Source: Rhodanobacter sp. 7MK24 (GTDB lineage Bacteria; Pseudomonadota; Gammaproteobacteria; Xanthomonadales; Rhodanobacteraceae). Taken from it: 64,000 bases of DNA. The position numbers and the translations under genes are program-made. Below are positions 17,500 through 26,044 of the stretch, in pieces (the stretch's first letter is position 1; each line of letters begins with the position of its first letter). The DNA lies in contig NZ_JACYXL010000008.1 in assembly GCF_014842995.1 (NCBI RefSeq), forward strand, positions 224,842 to 288,841, written 5' to 3'. The notes beneath the pieces are model-generated. The model saw nothing but the letters and a program-made list of their open reading frames with translations. It had not been told where the DNA came from and searched no databases.

Positions 17500-18414
17500 T
17501 CAGCGCAGCAGGGTGGACTTACCGAACAGGGATTCGACCAGGTCCACAGCGAGTTTCGCGGTCTGGTTGCGCTTGTCGAATGCGGGATTGAGTTCCACGA
17601 TGTCGAGCGAGGAAAGCCTGCCGCTGTCGGCGATCATTTCCATGCACAGCTGTGCTTCACGATAGTTCGGGCCGCCACGCACGGTGGTGCCCACGCCGGG
17701 CGCGATGATGGGATCGAGGAAATCCACGTCGAAGCTCACGTGCAGGTGGGTGCCGCCGTCCATGTCGGCGAGCGCCTGCTCCATCGTGCTGCGCATGCCC
17801 ATCTCGTCGATGCTGCGCATGTCGTGCACGACGATCTGCGCCTCGCGCACCAGCCGCTTCTCGCCCTCGTCCACCGAGCGGATGCCGATCTGGCGGAACA
17901 CGTCGGGCGTGGTCGCCGGCACGTGGTCGCCGATCCGCACCAGTTCCGCCGGGCCGTTGCCGCACAGGCAGGCCACTGGCATGCCGTGGATGTTGCCCGA
18001 GGGCGTGATGGTGGCGGTGTTGAAGTCGGCGTGCGCATCCAGCCACAGCACGCGCAGTTTCTTGCCCTGCTCGCGGCAGTGGCGCGCCACCGCGCTGATC
18101 GTGCCGATCGCGAGGCAATGGTCGCCGCCCAGCATGACCGGCAGGTGGCCATGCGCCAGTTCATCGTAGATCGCCGTATGCGTCGCCTGGTTCCACGCCA
18201 CTACTTCGGCGAGATGGCGGTAGCCATTGACTGGCGGCAGCCAAGGGTTATGCGGGCCGTGCAGGTTGCCGCGGTCGACTACGTCCAGCCCGCGCGCGCG
18301 CAGCTTCTCCGCGATCTGCGCCACGCGCAGCGCCTCCGGTCCCATCGAGGCTCCGCGATGGCCTGCGCCGATGTCGGTGGGTACGCCCACCAGGGCGATG
18401 GTCTGCTTGCTCAT
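17500..18414 (-). CDS. rocF: Arginase
   Basis: This is a 304-aa ureohydrolase that splits arginine to ornithine and urea with a dimanganese centre. The three metal-binding motifs are intact: LGGDHCLAIG, WLDAHADFNT and SFDVDFLDP. GVPTDIGAGHRGASMGPEALR is the N-terminal family signature, and SLDIVELNPAFD and KLAVDLVESLFGK close the protein. Agmatinase is less likely because of the arginase-type spacing and the GASMGPEALR start. It is a single gene, downstream of tRNA-Thr on the same strand. Confidence 0.93.
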   Translation of the reverse strand: MSKQTIALVGVPTDIGAGHRGASMGPEALRVAQIAEKLRARGLDVVDRGNLHGPHNPWLPPVNGYRHLAEVVAWNQATHTAIYDELAHGHLPVMLGGDHCLAIGTISAVARHCREQGKKLRVLWLDAHADFNTATITPSGNIHGMPVACLCGNGPAELVRIGDHVPATTPDVFRQIGIRSVDEGEKRLVREAQIVVHDMRSIDEMGMRSTMEQALADMDGGTHLHVSFDVDFLDPIIAPGVGTTVRGGPNYREAQLCMEMIADSGRLSSLDIVELNPAFDKRNQTAKLAVDLVESLFGKSTLLR

Positions 18415-18491
18415 GTTGCGTGTCCACGTCGATGACTTGCAGCCATCAAGTGTAACGGGTCGGCTGCAACGAGGCCGTTTCGGAGGGAGTC

Positions 18492-18564
18492 TGCCGGCAG
18501 CAGGAATCGAACCCGCGACCTACTGATTACAAATCAGTTGCTCTACCAACTGAGCTATGCCGGC
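18492..18564 (-). tRNA. tRNA-Thr (anticodon TGT)
   Basis: The reverse complement folds into a standard cloverleaf of 73 nt: acceptor GCCGGCA/TGCCGGC, D-arm GCTC...GAGC, anticodon stem ACTGA/TCAGT with loop TTTGTAA, and T-arm GCGGG TTCGATT CCTGC. The anticodon TGT reads ACA/ACG-type Thr codons. Discriminator A is present; the CCA tail is not encoded. Confidence 0.96.
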
Positions 18565-18591
18565 GCAGCGGCAGATTCTAGCAGGGGATGT

Positions 18592-19302
18592 TCAAAAGCA
18601 GGATGTGCTGTGCGAATCCACGCCGTCGGCGTGGACTCGGCTCTGCCAGTCGAACCTGTTGCTGGCGGCCACGAGGTCGAGCCAGTATTGCGGCGCGGTT
18701 TCGCTGCGCTCGGTGATGCGCGCGGGAAAGCCGGCGGCTACCACTTCGGTGCGCCGCTTGCGTGCGTTGTCCTGATCCTTGAACAGGCCAAGCGAGATCG
18801 TGTTCGGCTGATCGCCTCCACCGACCACGAAGTAGTCGCCGATGCCGTGCGCAGCGAGTTGCTTGGTCAATGCCAAGGCCTGCGCGCGGCTGGTGGGCGC
18901 GGGCAGGTAGACCCACCAGCTGCGCGATTGCGCGACCTGCTCCTGGCGCGAGCGCATGCGCTTGGTGATGGACGTGAGCGCGGTGCGGGCCTGCAGCAGG
19001 TCGTGCGGCGTGGCGAACGGGCCAAGGGTGAGGCAGCGGAGCTCGGTGGTGCCCGACTCGGACGCACTCCCGCTGGCGGTGTCCGGTGCCACGGGAGTGG
19101 GAGCAGGCGGCATCGGCGCTGAAGTGTCCGCGACAGGATTTGTCGTGGCCACCTGCGCGGGCAGTTCGGAAAGCAGGTGCAGTTCCGGTACGCCCGGGTC
19201 GGTGGCCGGCGGCACGTGCGCATACGGTTGGCCGAGGAACAGCCACGCCCCGGCCACGATGTTGAGCATGATCAGCAGCACGAACAGCAATCGCAGGAAC
19301 AT
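18592..19302 (-). CDS. SPOR-domain membrane protein
   Basis: This 236-aa protein has one N-terminal membrane anchor (MFLRLLFVLLIMLNIVAGAWLF), a Pro/Ala/Thr-rich linker and a C-terminal SPOR-like domain. The repeated pattern is CLTLGPFATPHDLLQARTAL and SLGLFKDQDNARKRRTEVVAAGFPARI. SPOR domains bind denuded septal peptidoglycan, so a role at the division site or cell wall is expected. The ATG at 19302 follows a G-run ribosome site. It lies 37 bp after coaX on the same strand, so it belongs to birA-coaX-spor, an arrangement common in Xanthomonadales. Confidence 0.85.
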   Translation of the reverse strand: MFLRLLFVLLIMLNIVAGAWLFLGQPYAHVPPATDPGVPELHLLSELPAQVATTNPVADTSAPMPPAPTPVAPDTASGSASESGTTELRCLTLGPFATPHDLLQARTALTSITKRMRSRQEQVAQSRSWWVYLPAPTSRAQALALTKQLAAHGIGDYFVVGGGDQPNTISLGLFKDQDNARKRRTEVVAAGFPARITERSETAPQYWLDLVAASNRFDWQSRVHADGVDSHSTSCF

Positions 19303-19339
19303 CGATCCCCCGTCATTCACGCCAGCGGCGTTTGCTTGC

Positions 19340-20077
19340 CTATTGTGCCGCGGCCCATGCCGCCAGTCCGCGCAGCACGTTGTCGTGGACGAGTTGCGCT
19401 GGCGTGGCGAGCAAGGGCAACAGTGCCTCCGCGTCGCCGCCGCCGAGGCGCAGTGATGGCGCACCACCGAGCGCAGGCGACATGTGGGCCGCGAAGCGTC
19501 CGACCAGGGCCGCCGCCGCCAGCCAGCAGCCGGAGGCCACCGCGTCGGCGGTGTTGTCCGCCACCTCGACGATCGTGCCGGCGTGTGCGGGGCGTACCTG
19601 TGCGGTCGCCCCCAGCAGGGACTGCTGCATCAGTCGTGGCCCCGGTGCGATCAGGCCGCCAAGATGACGGCCGTCGGCGGCCAGTGCATCCAGCGTCAAT
19701 GCAGTGCCCACGCCGGCCAATATGCAGGGTGCACTGCCTTCGGCGCGGGCAGCGACCATCGCGAGGAAGCGATCCACGCCCAATCGCTGAGGTTCGGCAT
19801 AGGCGTTGCGCACGCCACAGGCTTCGGCGGGCGTGCGCAGCCACCACGGTTCGCGCCCGAACGCGGCGGTGGCGCTGGCGGCCACCAGTTGCTCGCGCGC
19901 GGCATCCACCACCGACGCGCCGAATATGGCGGAAGGCGGCGCGAGCCCTGCCCACGAGGCTGCCAGGGCTTCCGCCACGCTCTCGTTCCATGCCACCGCA
20001 TCGCCGGCGAGCACGTCCGTGCCTCGATGAAGTGCCCATTTCAGGCGCGTATTGCCCAGATCCAGCAGCAGCTTCAT
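19340..20077 (-). CDS. coaX: Type III pantothenate kinase
   Basis: This 245-aa ASKHA-fold kinase makes phosphopantothenate, the first step of CoA synthesis. It starts with the phosphate-1 motif LLLDLGNTRLKWAL. The substrate loop PQRLGVDRFLAMVAA and the phosphate-2 segment ILAGVGTALTLDALAADGRHLGGLIAPG are typical, and the helix LMQQSLLGATAQV follows. The start overlaps the birA stop (ATGA), indicating translational coupling, as in many proteobacteria. Confidence 0.95.
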   Translation of the reverse strand: MKLLLDLGNTRLKWALHRGTDVLAGDAVAWNESVAEALAASWAGLAPPSAIFGASVVDAAREQLVAASATAAFGREPWWLRTPAEACGVRNAYAEPQRLGVDRFLAMVAARAEGSAPCILAGVGTALTLDALAADGRHLGGLIAPGPRLMQQSLLGATAQVRPAHAGTIVEVADNTADAVASGCWLAAAALVGRFAAHMSPALGGAPSLRLGGGDAEALLPLLATPAQLVHDNVLRGLAAWAAAQ

Positions 20078-21063
20078 GCGCGGCGTACCGTGACGTCGGC
20101 GCTGTCGATGCGCTGGATTTCGCCGTCGGGCAGGCGCAACAGCAGGGCGCCGCGGTTGTCCACGCCCGCACCGACGCCGTCGCGTTCACCGCCGGCGCCG
20201 CTGAGCCGCAGCGGCTGTCCGTGCAGCAGGTCGTGGCGGGCGTATTCCTCGGCGAATGCGGCGAAGCCTTCCCGCTCGAACTGGCGCAGGCCGTCGGCCA
20301 GGGCGGCAACCAGCGCGGCGGCGGCGCGGTTGCGATCCGGCGCCGCGCCGCCGGCCAGCGTGGCGAGGTCGCAGATCGGCTGGCCGGCCTGTCCGCGCAG
20401 CGCATCGGTGAGCCGCAGGTTGAGGCCGACGCCGATAATTGCGGCACACGGTCCCTGATATTCGCCGCTCAGTTCGACGAGGATGCCGGCCAGCTTGCCA
20501 GGCGCGGCGTCGGGAGTCGCCGCGAGCACGTCATTCGGCCATTTCAGGCCCGCGCCTGTGACGCCCAGCGCCGCCAGCGTGCGCAGCACGATCACGCCGA
20601 TCGCCAGCGACAGCCCCGACAGCGCGGCGAAGCCGGTGTCGAAGCGCTTCACGCAGGACAGGTAGATGTTCAGTCCCGGCGGCGACAGCCAGGTGCGGCC
20701 GCGCCGCCCGCGGCCGGCGCTCTGCGTCTCGGCCATCACCATGGACAGATCCGGCGTGGCAGAGCCACGGCGCTGCAACTCGCTGGAGGTGGAGTCGAGT
20801 TCCCAATGTACCTCCAGCGCACCCAATTGCTCGGCGACGCCAGCGGGCAGGGCGGCGCGGATGCGACCGGCATCCAGCACCTGCACGGGCCACGGCAGCC
20901 GGTAGCCGCCGGCGCCGCCGGCTTCGATCGGCACGCCGCGCGTGCGCAGCGCCTGGATCTGTTTCCAGACCGCGGCCCGGGTGACGCCGGCCTTGGCGGC
21001 GAGCTCGACACCGGAGCGCGGTTCGCCTGCAGCCAGTTCGGCCAACAAGTCGGCGGCTTGCAT
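20074..21063 (-). CDS. birA: Bifunctional biotin--protein ligase / biotin operon repressor
   Basis: This 329-aa BirA has all three parts. An N-terminal winged helix (LLAELAAGEPRSGVELAAKAGVTRAAVWKQIQAL) binds DNA. The central ligase domain holds the ATP/biotin loop ETQSAGRGRRGRTW and KWPNDVL...KLAGILVEL. A C-terminal SH3-like domain ends in DGEIQRIDSADVTVR. It attaches biotin to carboxylase carriers and, with its HTH, may repress bio genes. It is the first gene of birA-coaX-spor. Confidence 0.95.
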   Translation of the reverse strand: MQAADLLAELAAGEPRSGVELAAKAGVTRAAVWKQIQALRTRGVPIEAGGAGGYRLPWPVQVLDAGRIRAALPAGVAEQLGALEVHWELDSTSSELQRRGSATPDLSMVMAETQSAGRGRRGRTWLSPPGLNIYLSCVKRFDTGFAALSGLSLAIGVIVLRTLAALGVTGAGLKWPNDVLAATPDAAPGKLAGILVELSGEYQGPCAAIIGVGLNLRLTDALRGQAGQPICDLATLAGGAAPDRNRAAAALVAALADGLRQFEREGFAAFAEEYARHDLLHGQPLRLSGAGGERDGVGAGVDNRGALLLRLPDGEIQRIDSADVTVRRA

Positions 21064-21198
21064 CAGTGAAAGGGGAAGGTGGCGCGCATCCGGCGGATTC
21101 TAGCCGGCCAAGGCCGGCCCTCGCAGCGGCACTGGCGCCCATGCCTCGGTTTCTGCGAGGATCGGGAATCTCGCCTGCGCGTCAAGGGGTGCCCAGCC

Positions 21199-21540
21199 AT
21201 GAGTGCCAGACACTGGATGATCGGTTGCCTGATCGGCTTGGCCGGCATGGGCAGCGCGATGGCGTCGGACCTCGGCGCCCGCGACATCACTGCGACCAGC
21301 CGCCCCGCGGCGGACAGCAACGCGCATGACGCCGGTGGCAACGGTGGCGCCGATGCGCTCGGGCTCAACCGCGATTGCCCGGCCTCCCACCGCGGCAGCG
21401 ATGCCGACAACGGCGATGCCGATGCTCGCAGCAATGGCACGGCCGGCGGCAGCGAGCACGGTGGTCGCATCTCCGCACCTACGACGGCAAAGCCGGCCAC
21501 GCTGGGTTGGCAATCGCTGCTGCCGGGTTCGATCCAGTAA
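21199..21540 (+). CDS. Small secreted hypothetical protein, low complexity
   Basis: An ATG at 21199 behind AAGGGG gives a 113-aa product with a signal peptide (HWMIGCLIGLAGMGSAMA, cut before SDLG). The mature part of about 90 residues is rich in Asp, Gly, Ala, Asn and Ser (DNGDADARSNGTAGGSEHGG) and probably disordered. It ends in GWQSLLPGSIQ. It points toward the phoQ stop, 28 bp away. No family recognised; the frame could extend to 21079, but the signal peptide argues for the shorter form. Confidence 0.55.
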   Translation: MSARHWMIGCLIGLAGMGSAMASDLGARDITATSRPAADSNAHDAGGNGGADALGLNRDCPASHRGSDADNGDADARSNGTAGGSEHGGRISAPTTAKPATLGWQSLLPGSIQ

Positions 21541-21568
21541 TTCATTCGTCCGCCGTCGTCGCCGGCCT

Positions 21569-22987
21569 TTATTCCGGCGGCAACTTCACACTGAAGCGCG
21601 CGCCACCGAAGTCGGGCGAACGATCCACCACCAGTTCGCCGCGATAGGCGCGCACGATGTCCTGCACGATGGACAGGCCGATGCCGTGGCCCTGCACGCG
21701 TTCGTCGCCGCGCACGCCACGCTGCAGCACCTTCTCGATCTTGTCCTCGGCGATGCCGGGGCCGTCGTCTTCCACGCTGATCAGCAGACCGGGGCGGCCT
21801 CGGCCCGGCTGGGGTTGCTTCTGCACCACCAGCAGCACGTGGTGGCGCGTCCATTTGAACGCGTTCTCCAGCAGGTTGCCCATCAGTTCCAGCAGGTCGT
21901 TCAGTTCGCCGTGGAAGGAGGCACCGTCCGCGATGTCGAACTCACACAGCACGTTCTTGGTGGCGTAGACCTTCTCCAGGCTCTGCACCAGGTCCTCGGC
22001 GTGGCCGGCAATGGGAACCGCCGCAGCGAACGTCTGCCGGCCCGAGGTGGCGGCGCGGGCGAGCTGGTAGGCGACCAGTTCGTCCATGCGGCGTACCTGG
22101 TCGAGCACGTCGCGCCGCGCGGGCTCCTCGCTGGCGGACTCCATTTGCGAGCGGATCACCGCAAGCGGTGTCTTCAGGCTGTGCGCGAGGTCGGCGAGGG
22201 TATGGCGGTAGCGCGTGCGCTGTTCGCGCTCGCTCTCGATGAAGGCGTTGATGCGCTCGGTCAGACCGGTCAGCTCCAGCGGGTACTGGCTGTCCAGATG
22301 GTCGCTGTCGCCGCGCTCGACGCGGCTCATGTCGCTGGCTACCTTGCGCAACGGGGTGAGGCTCCAGCGCAACAGCAGCAATTGCAGCACGATCAGCAAC
22401 ACGCCCAGTACCGACAGCCACAATGCCAGGGTGCGCCGGTATACGGCGTTTTCGCCTTCGAGCTGCTGTTCGGTCTGCGCCACCATGACGGTGGTCGGCG
22501 TGGACTGGTTGCCCAGGTAGTCGAATGTCACGCCGATGGCGTAGTAGTACACGCGGCCCATGCGGGTATCGACCGGGCCGCCGAACTGGTCTTTGCCTGG
22601 AGGCAGTGGCTTCAGGAAACTGAAGTCGCTGTTGAGCGCCGAATTGGATTTCCAGCGGTAGCCGTTCGGTCCGAGGATCAGCGCGTACAGGCCGGAGCCG
22701 GGCTGGGAGAACTTCTGCGGTGGCGAATCGGGAGGCAGCAGGCGGCCATAACGATCGACGTCGGTGTGGGTGATGATGTCCGTGACGGCGGAGTCGCGCA
22801 GGCTTGTCTGCAAGCTGTTCAGCGCGGTGTCCTTCTTGACCACGGACATGACCACGCCGACCAGCCCGAGGAAGGCGGCCAGTACGAAACCGGTGGTGAT
22901 GGCCGAGCGCGCCGCCAGCGAGAGCGGGCGGCGCGGCGCAGGCTCACTCGTCGCCGTCGGTGCGGGGGATGGCAAAGCGATATCCAC
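21569..22987 (-). CDS. phoQ: PhoQ-like sensor histidine kinase
   Basis: This 472-aa inner-membrane kinase has a TM helix near residues 28-49, a periplasmic sensor region (about 50-190, containing the PhoQ-like YALILGPNGYRWKSNSAL and RVYYYAIGVTFDY), a second TM (LWLSVLGVLLIVLQLLLL), HAMP, an H-box DLAHSLKTPLAVIRS and an ATPase domain (LMGNLLENAFKW; VEDDGPGI; GHGIGLSIVQDIV). It starts at GTG 22987, overlapping phoP by 44 bp, which couples the two proteins. In Xanthomonads PhoPQ responds to low Mg and host cues; here that is inference. Confidence 0.9.
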   Translation of the reverse strand: MDIALPSPAPTATSEPAPRRPLSLAARSAITTGFVLAAFLGLVGVVMSVVKKDTALNSLQTSLRDSAVTDIITHTDVDRYGRLLPPDSPPQKFSQPGSGLYALILGPNGYRWKSNSALNSDFSFLKPLPPGKDQFGGPVDTRMGRVYYYAIGVTFDYLGNQSTPTTVMVAQTEQQLEGENAVYRRTLALWLSVLGVLLIVLQLLLLRWSLTPLRKVASDMSRVERGDSDHLDSQYPLELTGLTERINAFIESEREQRTRYRHTLADLAHSLKTPLAVIRSQMESASEEPARRDVLDQVRRMDELVAYQLARAATSGRQTFAAAVPIAGHAEDLVQSLEKVYATKNVLCEFDIADGASFHGELNDLLELMGNLLENAFKWTRHHVLLVVQKQPQPGRGRPGLLISVEDDGPGIAEDKIEKVLQRGVRGDERVQGHGIGLSIVQDIVRAYRGELVVDRSPDFGGARFSVKLPPE

Positions 22988-23633
22988 GGCCGCGCACGGT
23001 TTCGATGGGCTTCAAGGCGCCTTCCGGATCCAGCTTGCGGCGCAGGCGGCCGATGAAGACTTCCAGCACGTTGGAGTCGCGGTCGAAGTCCTGCTGGTAG
23101 ATGTGCTCGGTGAGATCGGCCTTGGAGACCAGCTCGCCCGCGTGCAGCATCAGGTATTCCAGCACCTTGTACTCGTAGCTGGTGAGGTCGACGATCTTGT
23201 CTTCCACCGTCACCGTCTGCGCGGTGGTGTCCAGCTTGATCGGGCCGCAGGCCAGCACCGGCTTGGACCAGCCGCTGGCGCGGCGGACCAGCGCGTTGAT
23301 GCGCGCCAGCAGCTCCTCGACGTGGAACGGCTTGACGAGGTAGTCGTCGGCCCCCTGCTTGAGGCCCTCCACCTTGTCCTGCCAGCCGCCGCGCGCGGTG
23401 AGGATCAGTACCGGATAACGCTGGCCGGCCTCGCGGAGTGCCTTGATCAGGTCCATGCCGGACATCTTGGGCAGGCCCAGGTCGATGATGGCGAGGTCGA
23501 ACGGCACTTCGCGTCCGAGGTAGAGCGCCTCCTCGCCGTCCTGCGCCGCGTCGACGGCGAAGCCGTCACGCTTCAGGCGTGCCGCCAGCGTCTCGCGCAG
23601 CGGGGCCTCGTCTTCCACCAAAAGGATGCGCAT
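22944..23633 (-). CDS. phoP: PhoP-like response regulator (OmpR family)
   Basis: This 229-aa regulator has a receiver domain with acidic pair VEDE, phospho-acceptor Asp in LAIIDLGLPKMSG, Thr in LILTARG and Lys in YLVKPF, then a winged-helix output domain (LTSYEYKVLEYLMLHAGELVSKADL ... VLEVFIGRLRRKLD ... VRGRGYRF). The start overlaps by one base the stop of the PepSY gene (TGATG). Together they form pepSY-phoP-phoQ on the minus strand. Confidence 0.94.
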   Translation of the reverse strand: MRILLVEDEAPLRETLAARLKRDGFAVDAAQDGEEALYLGREVPFDLAIIDLGLPKMSGMDLIKALREAGQRYPVLILTARGGWQDKVEGLKQGADDYLVKPFHVEELLARINALVRRASGWSKPVLACGPIKLDTTAQTVTVEDKIVDLTSYEYKVLEYLMLHAGELVSKADLTEHIYQQDFDRDSNVLEVFIGRLRRKLDPEGALKPIETVRGRGYRFAIPRTDGDE

Positions 23634-23965
23634 CAGTGTTTCTCCTTGCCCCCGGCGTGCCGGCCGGGCGGGTTGCGGGTGGTCTGGGTGGGCTGCCGGA
23701 GGCTGTCGCCTCCACTGGCGGGTATGCTCATCACCTGCACGTGGCCTTCCGGCGTGAGCACCTTGATGCGGTACTCGGTGCGGCGATCATAGTGTCGCGA
23801 TTCGGCCGACAGCACTTGCCCCCTGGTTTCCTGCTTCGCCTTGTCCACGGCCTGGCCGAGGCTCAGTTCGCCCGGCCTGGCTTGTTGCTGTGCCTGCGCC
23901 ACCGCCGGGCCCATGCCCAGCGCCAACGCCAACGCCAACAGCGCGAGGGTGCAGCGGGTTTTCAT
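23633..23965 (-). CDS. Periplasmic PepSY-domain protein upstream of phoPQ
   Basis: This 110-aa protein has a signal peptide (CTLALLALALALGMGPAVAQA) and one PepSY-like module (SLGQAVDKAKQETRGQVLSAESRHYDR then YRIKVLTPEGHVQVMSIPASGG), with a Pro/His-rich tail. PepSY domains are thought to modulate proteases or sensors in the periplasm. Its stop overlaps the phoP start, so it is the first gene of the phoPQ operon and could influence PhoQ signalling, which is inference. Confidence 0.82.
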   Translation of the reverse strand: MKTRCTLALLALALALGMGPAVAQAQQQARPGELSLGQAVDKAKQETRGQVLSAESRHYDRRTEYRIKVLTPEGHVQVMSIPASGGDSLRQPTQTTRNPPGRHAGGKEKH

Positions 23966-24047
23966 GTCATGCCTCGACCATGGGTATGTCTCTGGTCGTT
24001 CAGTTTGGGCGAGTCGGGCTGAATAGTGACCGGACGAGCGGCGGCTG

Positions 24048-25040
24048 TCACGCGGCCGGTTGCAGCGGGATCATGGCCTGCTCGATCAGCGCCCAGCCGG
24101 CGCCCGGCAGGTGCGCACCCTCGCTGAGCGTGCGGCGGAAGCCGCGTGCGCCCGGCTCGCCCTGGTACAGCCCCAGCAGGTGGCGGGTGATGTGCTTCAG
24201 CGCGGTGCCGCGCTTCAGCTCGGCTTCGATGTAGGGCTGCAGACGCCGCAGCACGTCCTCGCGGCCGGGCAGGGGCGTGCCATAGAGCGCGTGTTCCAGC
24301 CGGGCCAGGATGTACGGGTCATGGTAGGCGGCGCGACCCAGCATCACGCCGTCGAGCTCGGCCAGTTGCGCCTGTACCTGTTCCACCGTGGTGATGCCGC
24401 CGTTGATGGCGACCACCAGTTGCGGGAACTCGCGCTTCAGGCGGTGCACGCGCGGGTAGTCCAGTGGCGGGATCTCGCGGTTCTCCTTTGGCGACAGGCC
24501 TTTCAGCCACGCCTTGCGCGCATGCACCACCAGTACTTCGACACCGGCTTCCAGCATGGTTTCGGTGAAATGCTGCAGGTCGGCGTAATCGTCCTGTTCG
24601 TCGACGCCGATGCGGCACTTCACTGTCACCGGAACGCTCACCGTGTCGCGCATCGCCTTCACGCAGTCGGCCACCAGCGCGGGCTCGTACATCAGGCAGG
24701 CGCCGAAGCGGCCGGATTGCACGCGGTCGGACGGGCAACCCACGTTGAGGTTGATCTCGTCGTAGCCAGCCTCGGCACCGAAGCGCGCGGCCTGCGCCAG
24801 CTCGTGCGGATCGCTGCCGCCGAGCTGCAGCGCCACTGGGTGTTCCTCGTGGCTGTGTTCGAGCAGGCGAAACTGCCTGCCGCGCACCAGCGCCGCGCTG
24901 GTCACCATTTCGGTGTACAGCCGCGCGTGCGGGGAGAGCAGGCGGTGGAAGAAACGGCAGTGCCGGTCCGTCCAGTCCATCATGGGCGCAACGGACAGGC
25001 GCCAGTCGTTGGTGTCGGGTTTGGGGGCAAAGGCGGTCAT
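24048..25040 (-). CDS. dusA: tRNA-dihydrouridine(20/20a) synthase DusA
   Basis: This 330-aa FMN-dependent enzyme reduces U20/U20a in the tRNA D-loop. APMMDWTDRHCRFFHRLLSPHA begins the TIM barrel. EINLNVGCPSDRVQSGRFGACLM carries the catalytic Cys, VKCRIGVDEQDDY and VVHARKAWLKGLSPKENREIPPL are DusA-specific, and INGGI...GVMLGRAAYHDPYIL binds FMN phosphate. The length is normal and the gene appears monocistronic. Confidence 0.96.
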   Translation of the reverse strand: MTAFAPKPDTNDWRLSVAPMMDWTDRHCRFFHRLLSPHARLYTEMVTSAALVRGRQFRLLEHSHEEHPVALQLGGSDPHELAQAARFGAEAGYDEINLNVGCPSDRVQSGRFGACLMYEPALVADCVKAMRDTVSVPVTVKCRIGVDEQDDYADLQHFTETMLEAGVEVLVVHARKAWLKGLSPKENREIPPLDYPRVHRLKREFPQLVVAINGGITTVEQVQAQLAELDGVMLGRAAYHDPYILARLEHALYGTPLPGREDVLRRLQPYIEAELKRGTALKHITRHLLGLYQGEPGARGFRRTLSEGAHLPGAGWALIEQAMIPLQPAA

Positions 25041-25080
25041 CAGGCCGCTATTGTCCCGTATCGGTACGGCGTGGTGGAAA

Positions 25081-25845
25081 TCAGCCTTCGGCAGCCATTG
25101 CCGCGCGTCGCATGCGTCTCTCTGTGATGCGCAGGGCCACCACCACTACGAGCAGCACCACCGCCAGCCAGAGCATTTGCAGACTCCAAACAATGAGCGT
25201 GGCCCAGACTGCAGTGAGGGACAGATCGTGCAGCAGCCAGGCCTTGGTACGAGCAGGCAGCAGATCGGGTGCCAGCCTGGCGATGAAGGCCGCATAGCCC
25301 CAGGCGGCGGTGAGGCAGGATTGGATCATCAACATGATGAGCGCGTACGGCACGAAGCCATTCATCGAAAACACATACACCGAGCCGTGCGCAAGAGCGG
25401 CATTGCCTGGCGGCAATGTGCTCGGCACATTGCTGGCGGTGATCATCGCGTGCATTGCCGGCCCCAGCGGCATTTCATGGAGGACCCCGCCGGCGATCAT
25501 GTTGCGGATCAACACTGGCACCAGTGCCACCAGGCTGAGCAGCAGCATGGTGAGCACGGTCAGCGGTGCGTCGATGCGGCGCAGTTGCGCCATGGCGCGG
25601 CGATGCTGGTACCACACCCCGGCGATCAGGTAGAAGCTGAAGAAATAGACCAGTAGTGGCACTCCCCAGACGTCCAGCAGGCTCTGGCCGGATCGGGCCT
25701 CCGGCCGCAGCTCCACCGCCGACAGGGTCAGCGCGATCGCGAACACGCCGTCGGCGAGCATTACCAGCCGATCGAAGTGGCGCTGGTGGATATGGTGTTC
25801 ACGCACGGGCTGCTCGTGCGTGGGTGGGGCGGCATTCGGTTCCAT
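25081..25845 (-). CDS. TMEM175/DUF1211-family channel-like membrane protein
   Basis: This 254-aa membrane protein has about six helices. The first helix carries the family signature RHFDRLVMLADGVFAIALTL (the conserved F-x-D-G-V-F-A-I-A-x-T pattern). Members include bacterial and lysosomal potassium channels. One repeat of six helices would assemble as a tetramer. ATG 25845 follows GGGAGAGG and is preferred over an in-frame start 10 codons upstream. It is divergent from fpr across 199 bp. Ion selectivity cannot be told from sequence here. Confidence 0.85.
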   Translation of the reverse strand: MEPNAAPPTHEQPVREHHIHQRHFDRLVMLADGVFAIALTLSAVELRPEARSGQSLLDVWGVPLLVYFFSFYLIAGVWYQHRRAMAQLRRIDAPLTVLTMLLLSLVALVPVLIRNMIAGGVLHEMPLGPAMHAMITASNVPSTLPPGNAALAHGSVYVFSMNGFVPYALIMLMIQSCLTAAWGYAAFIARLAPDLLPARTKAWLLHDLSLTAVWATLIVWSLQMLWLAVVLLVVVVALRITERRMRRAAMAAEG

Positions 25846-26044
25846 CGTCCTCTCCCTTTGTACGACTGTGCGCATGATGCCGAAGAAAATGGCAGGCGGC
25901 GCTGGCGCGGATCACGTAAAATTGTGCATTGCCACGTTCGCGCGGCACTCGCCAGGTTCCCTGGTCCACGCTACCCCACGCGAGTCCCGCTGCCGTCGTG
26001 CGACGGCGCGCTTTCCCCGACACGCAATCCGAGACTAGACACCC

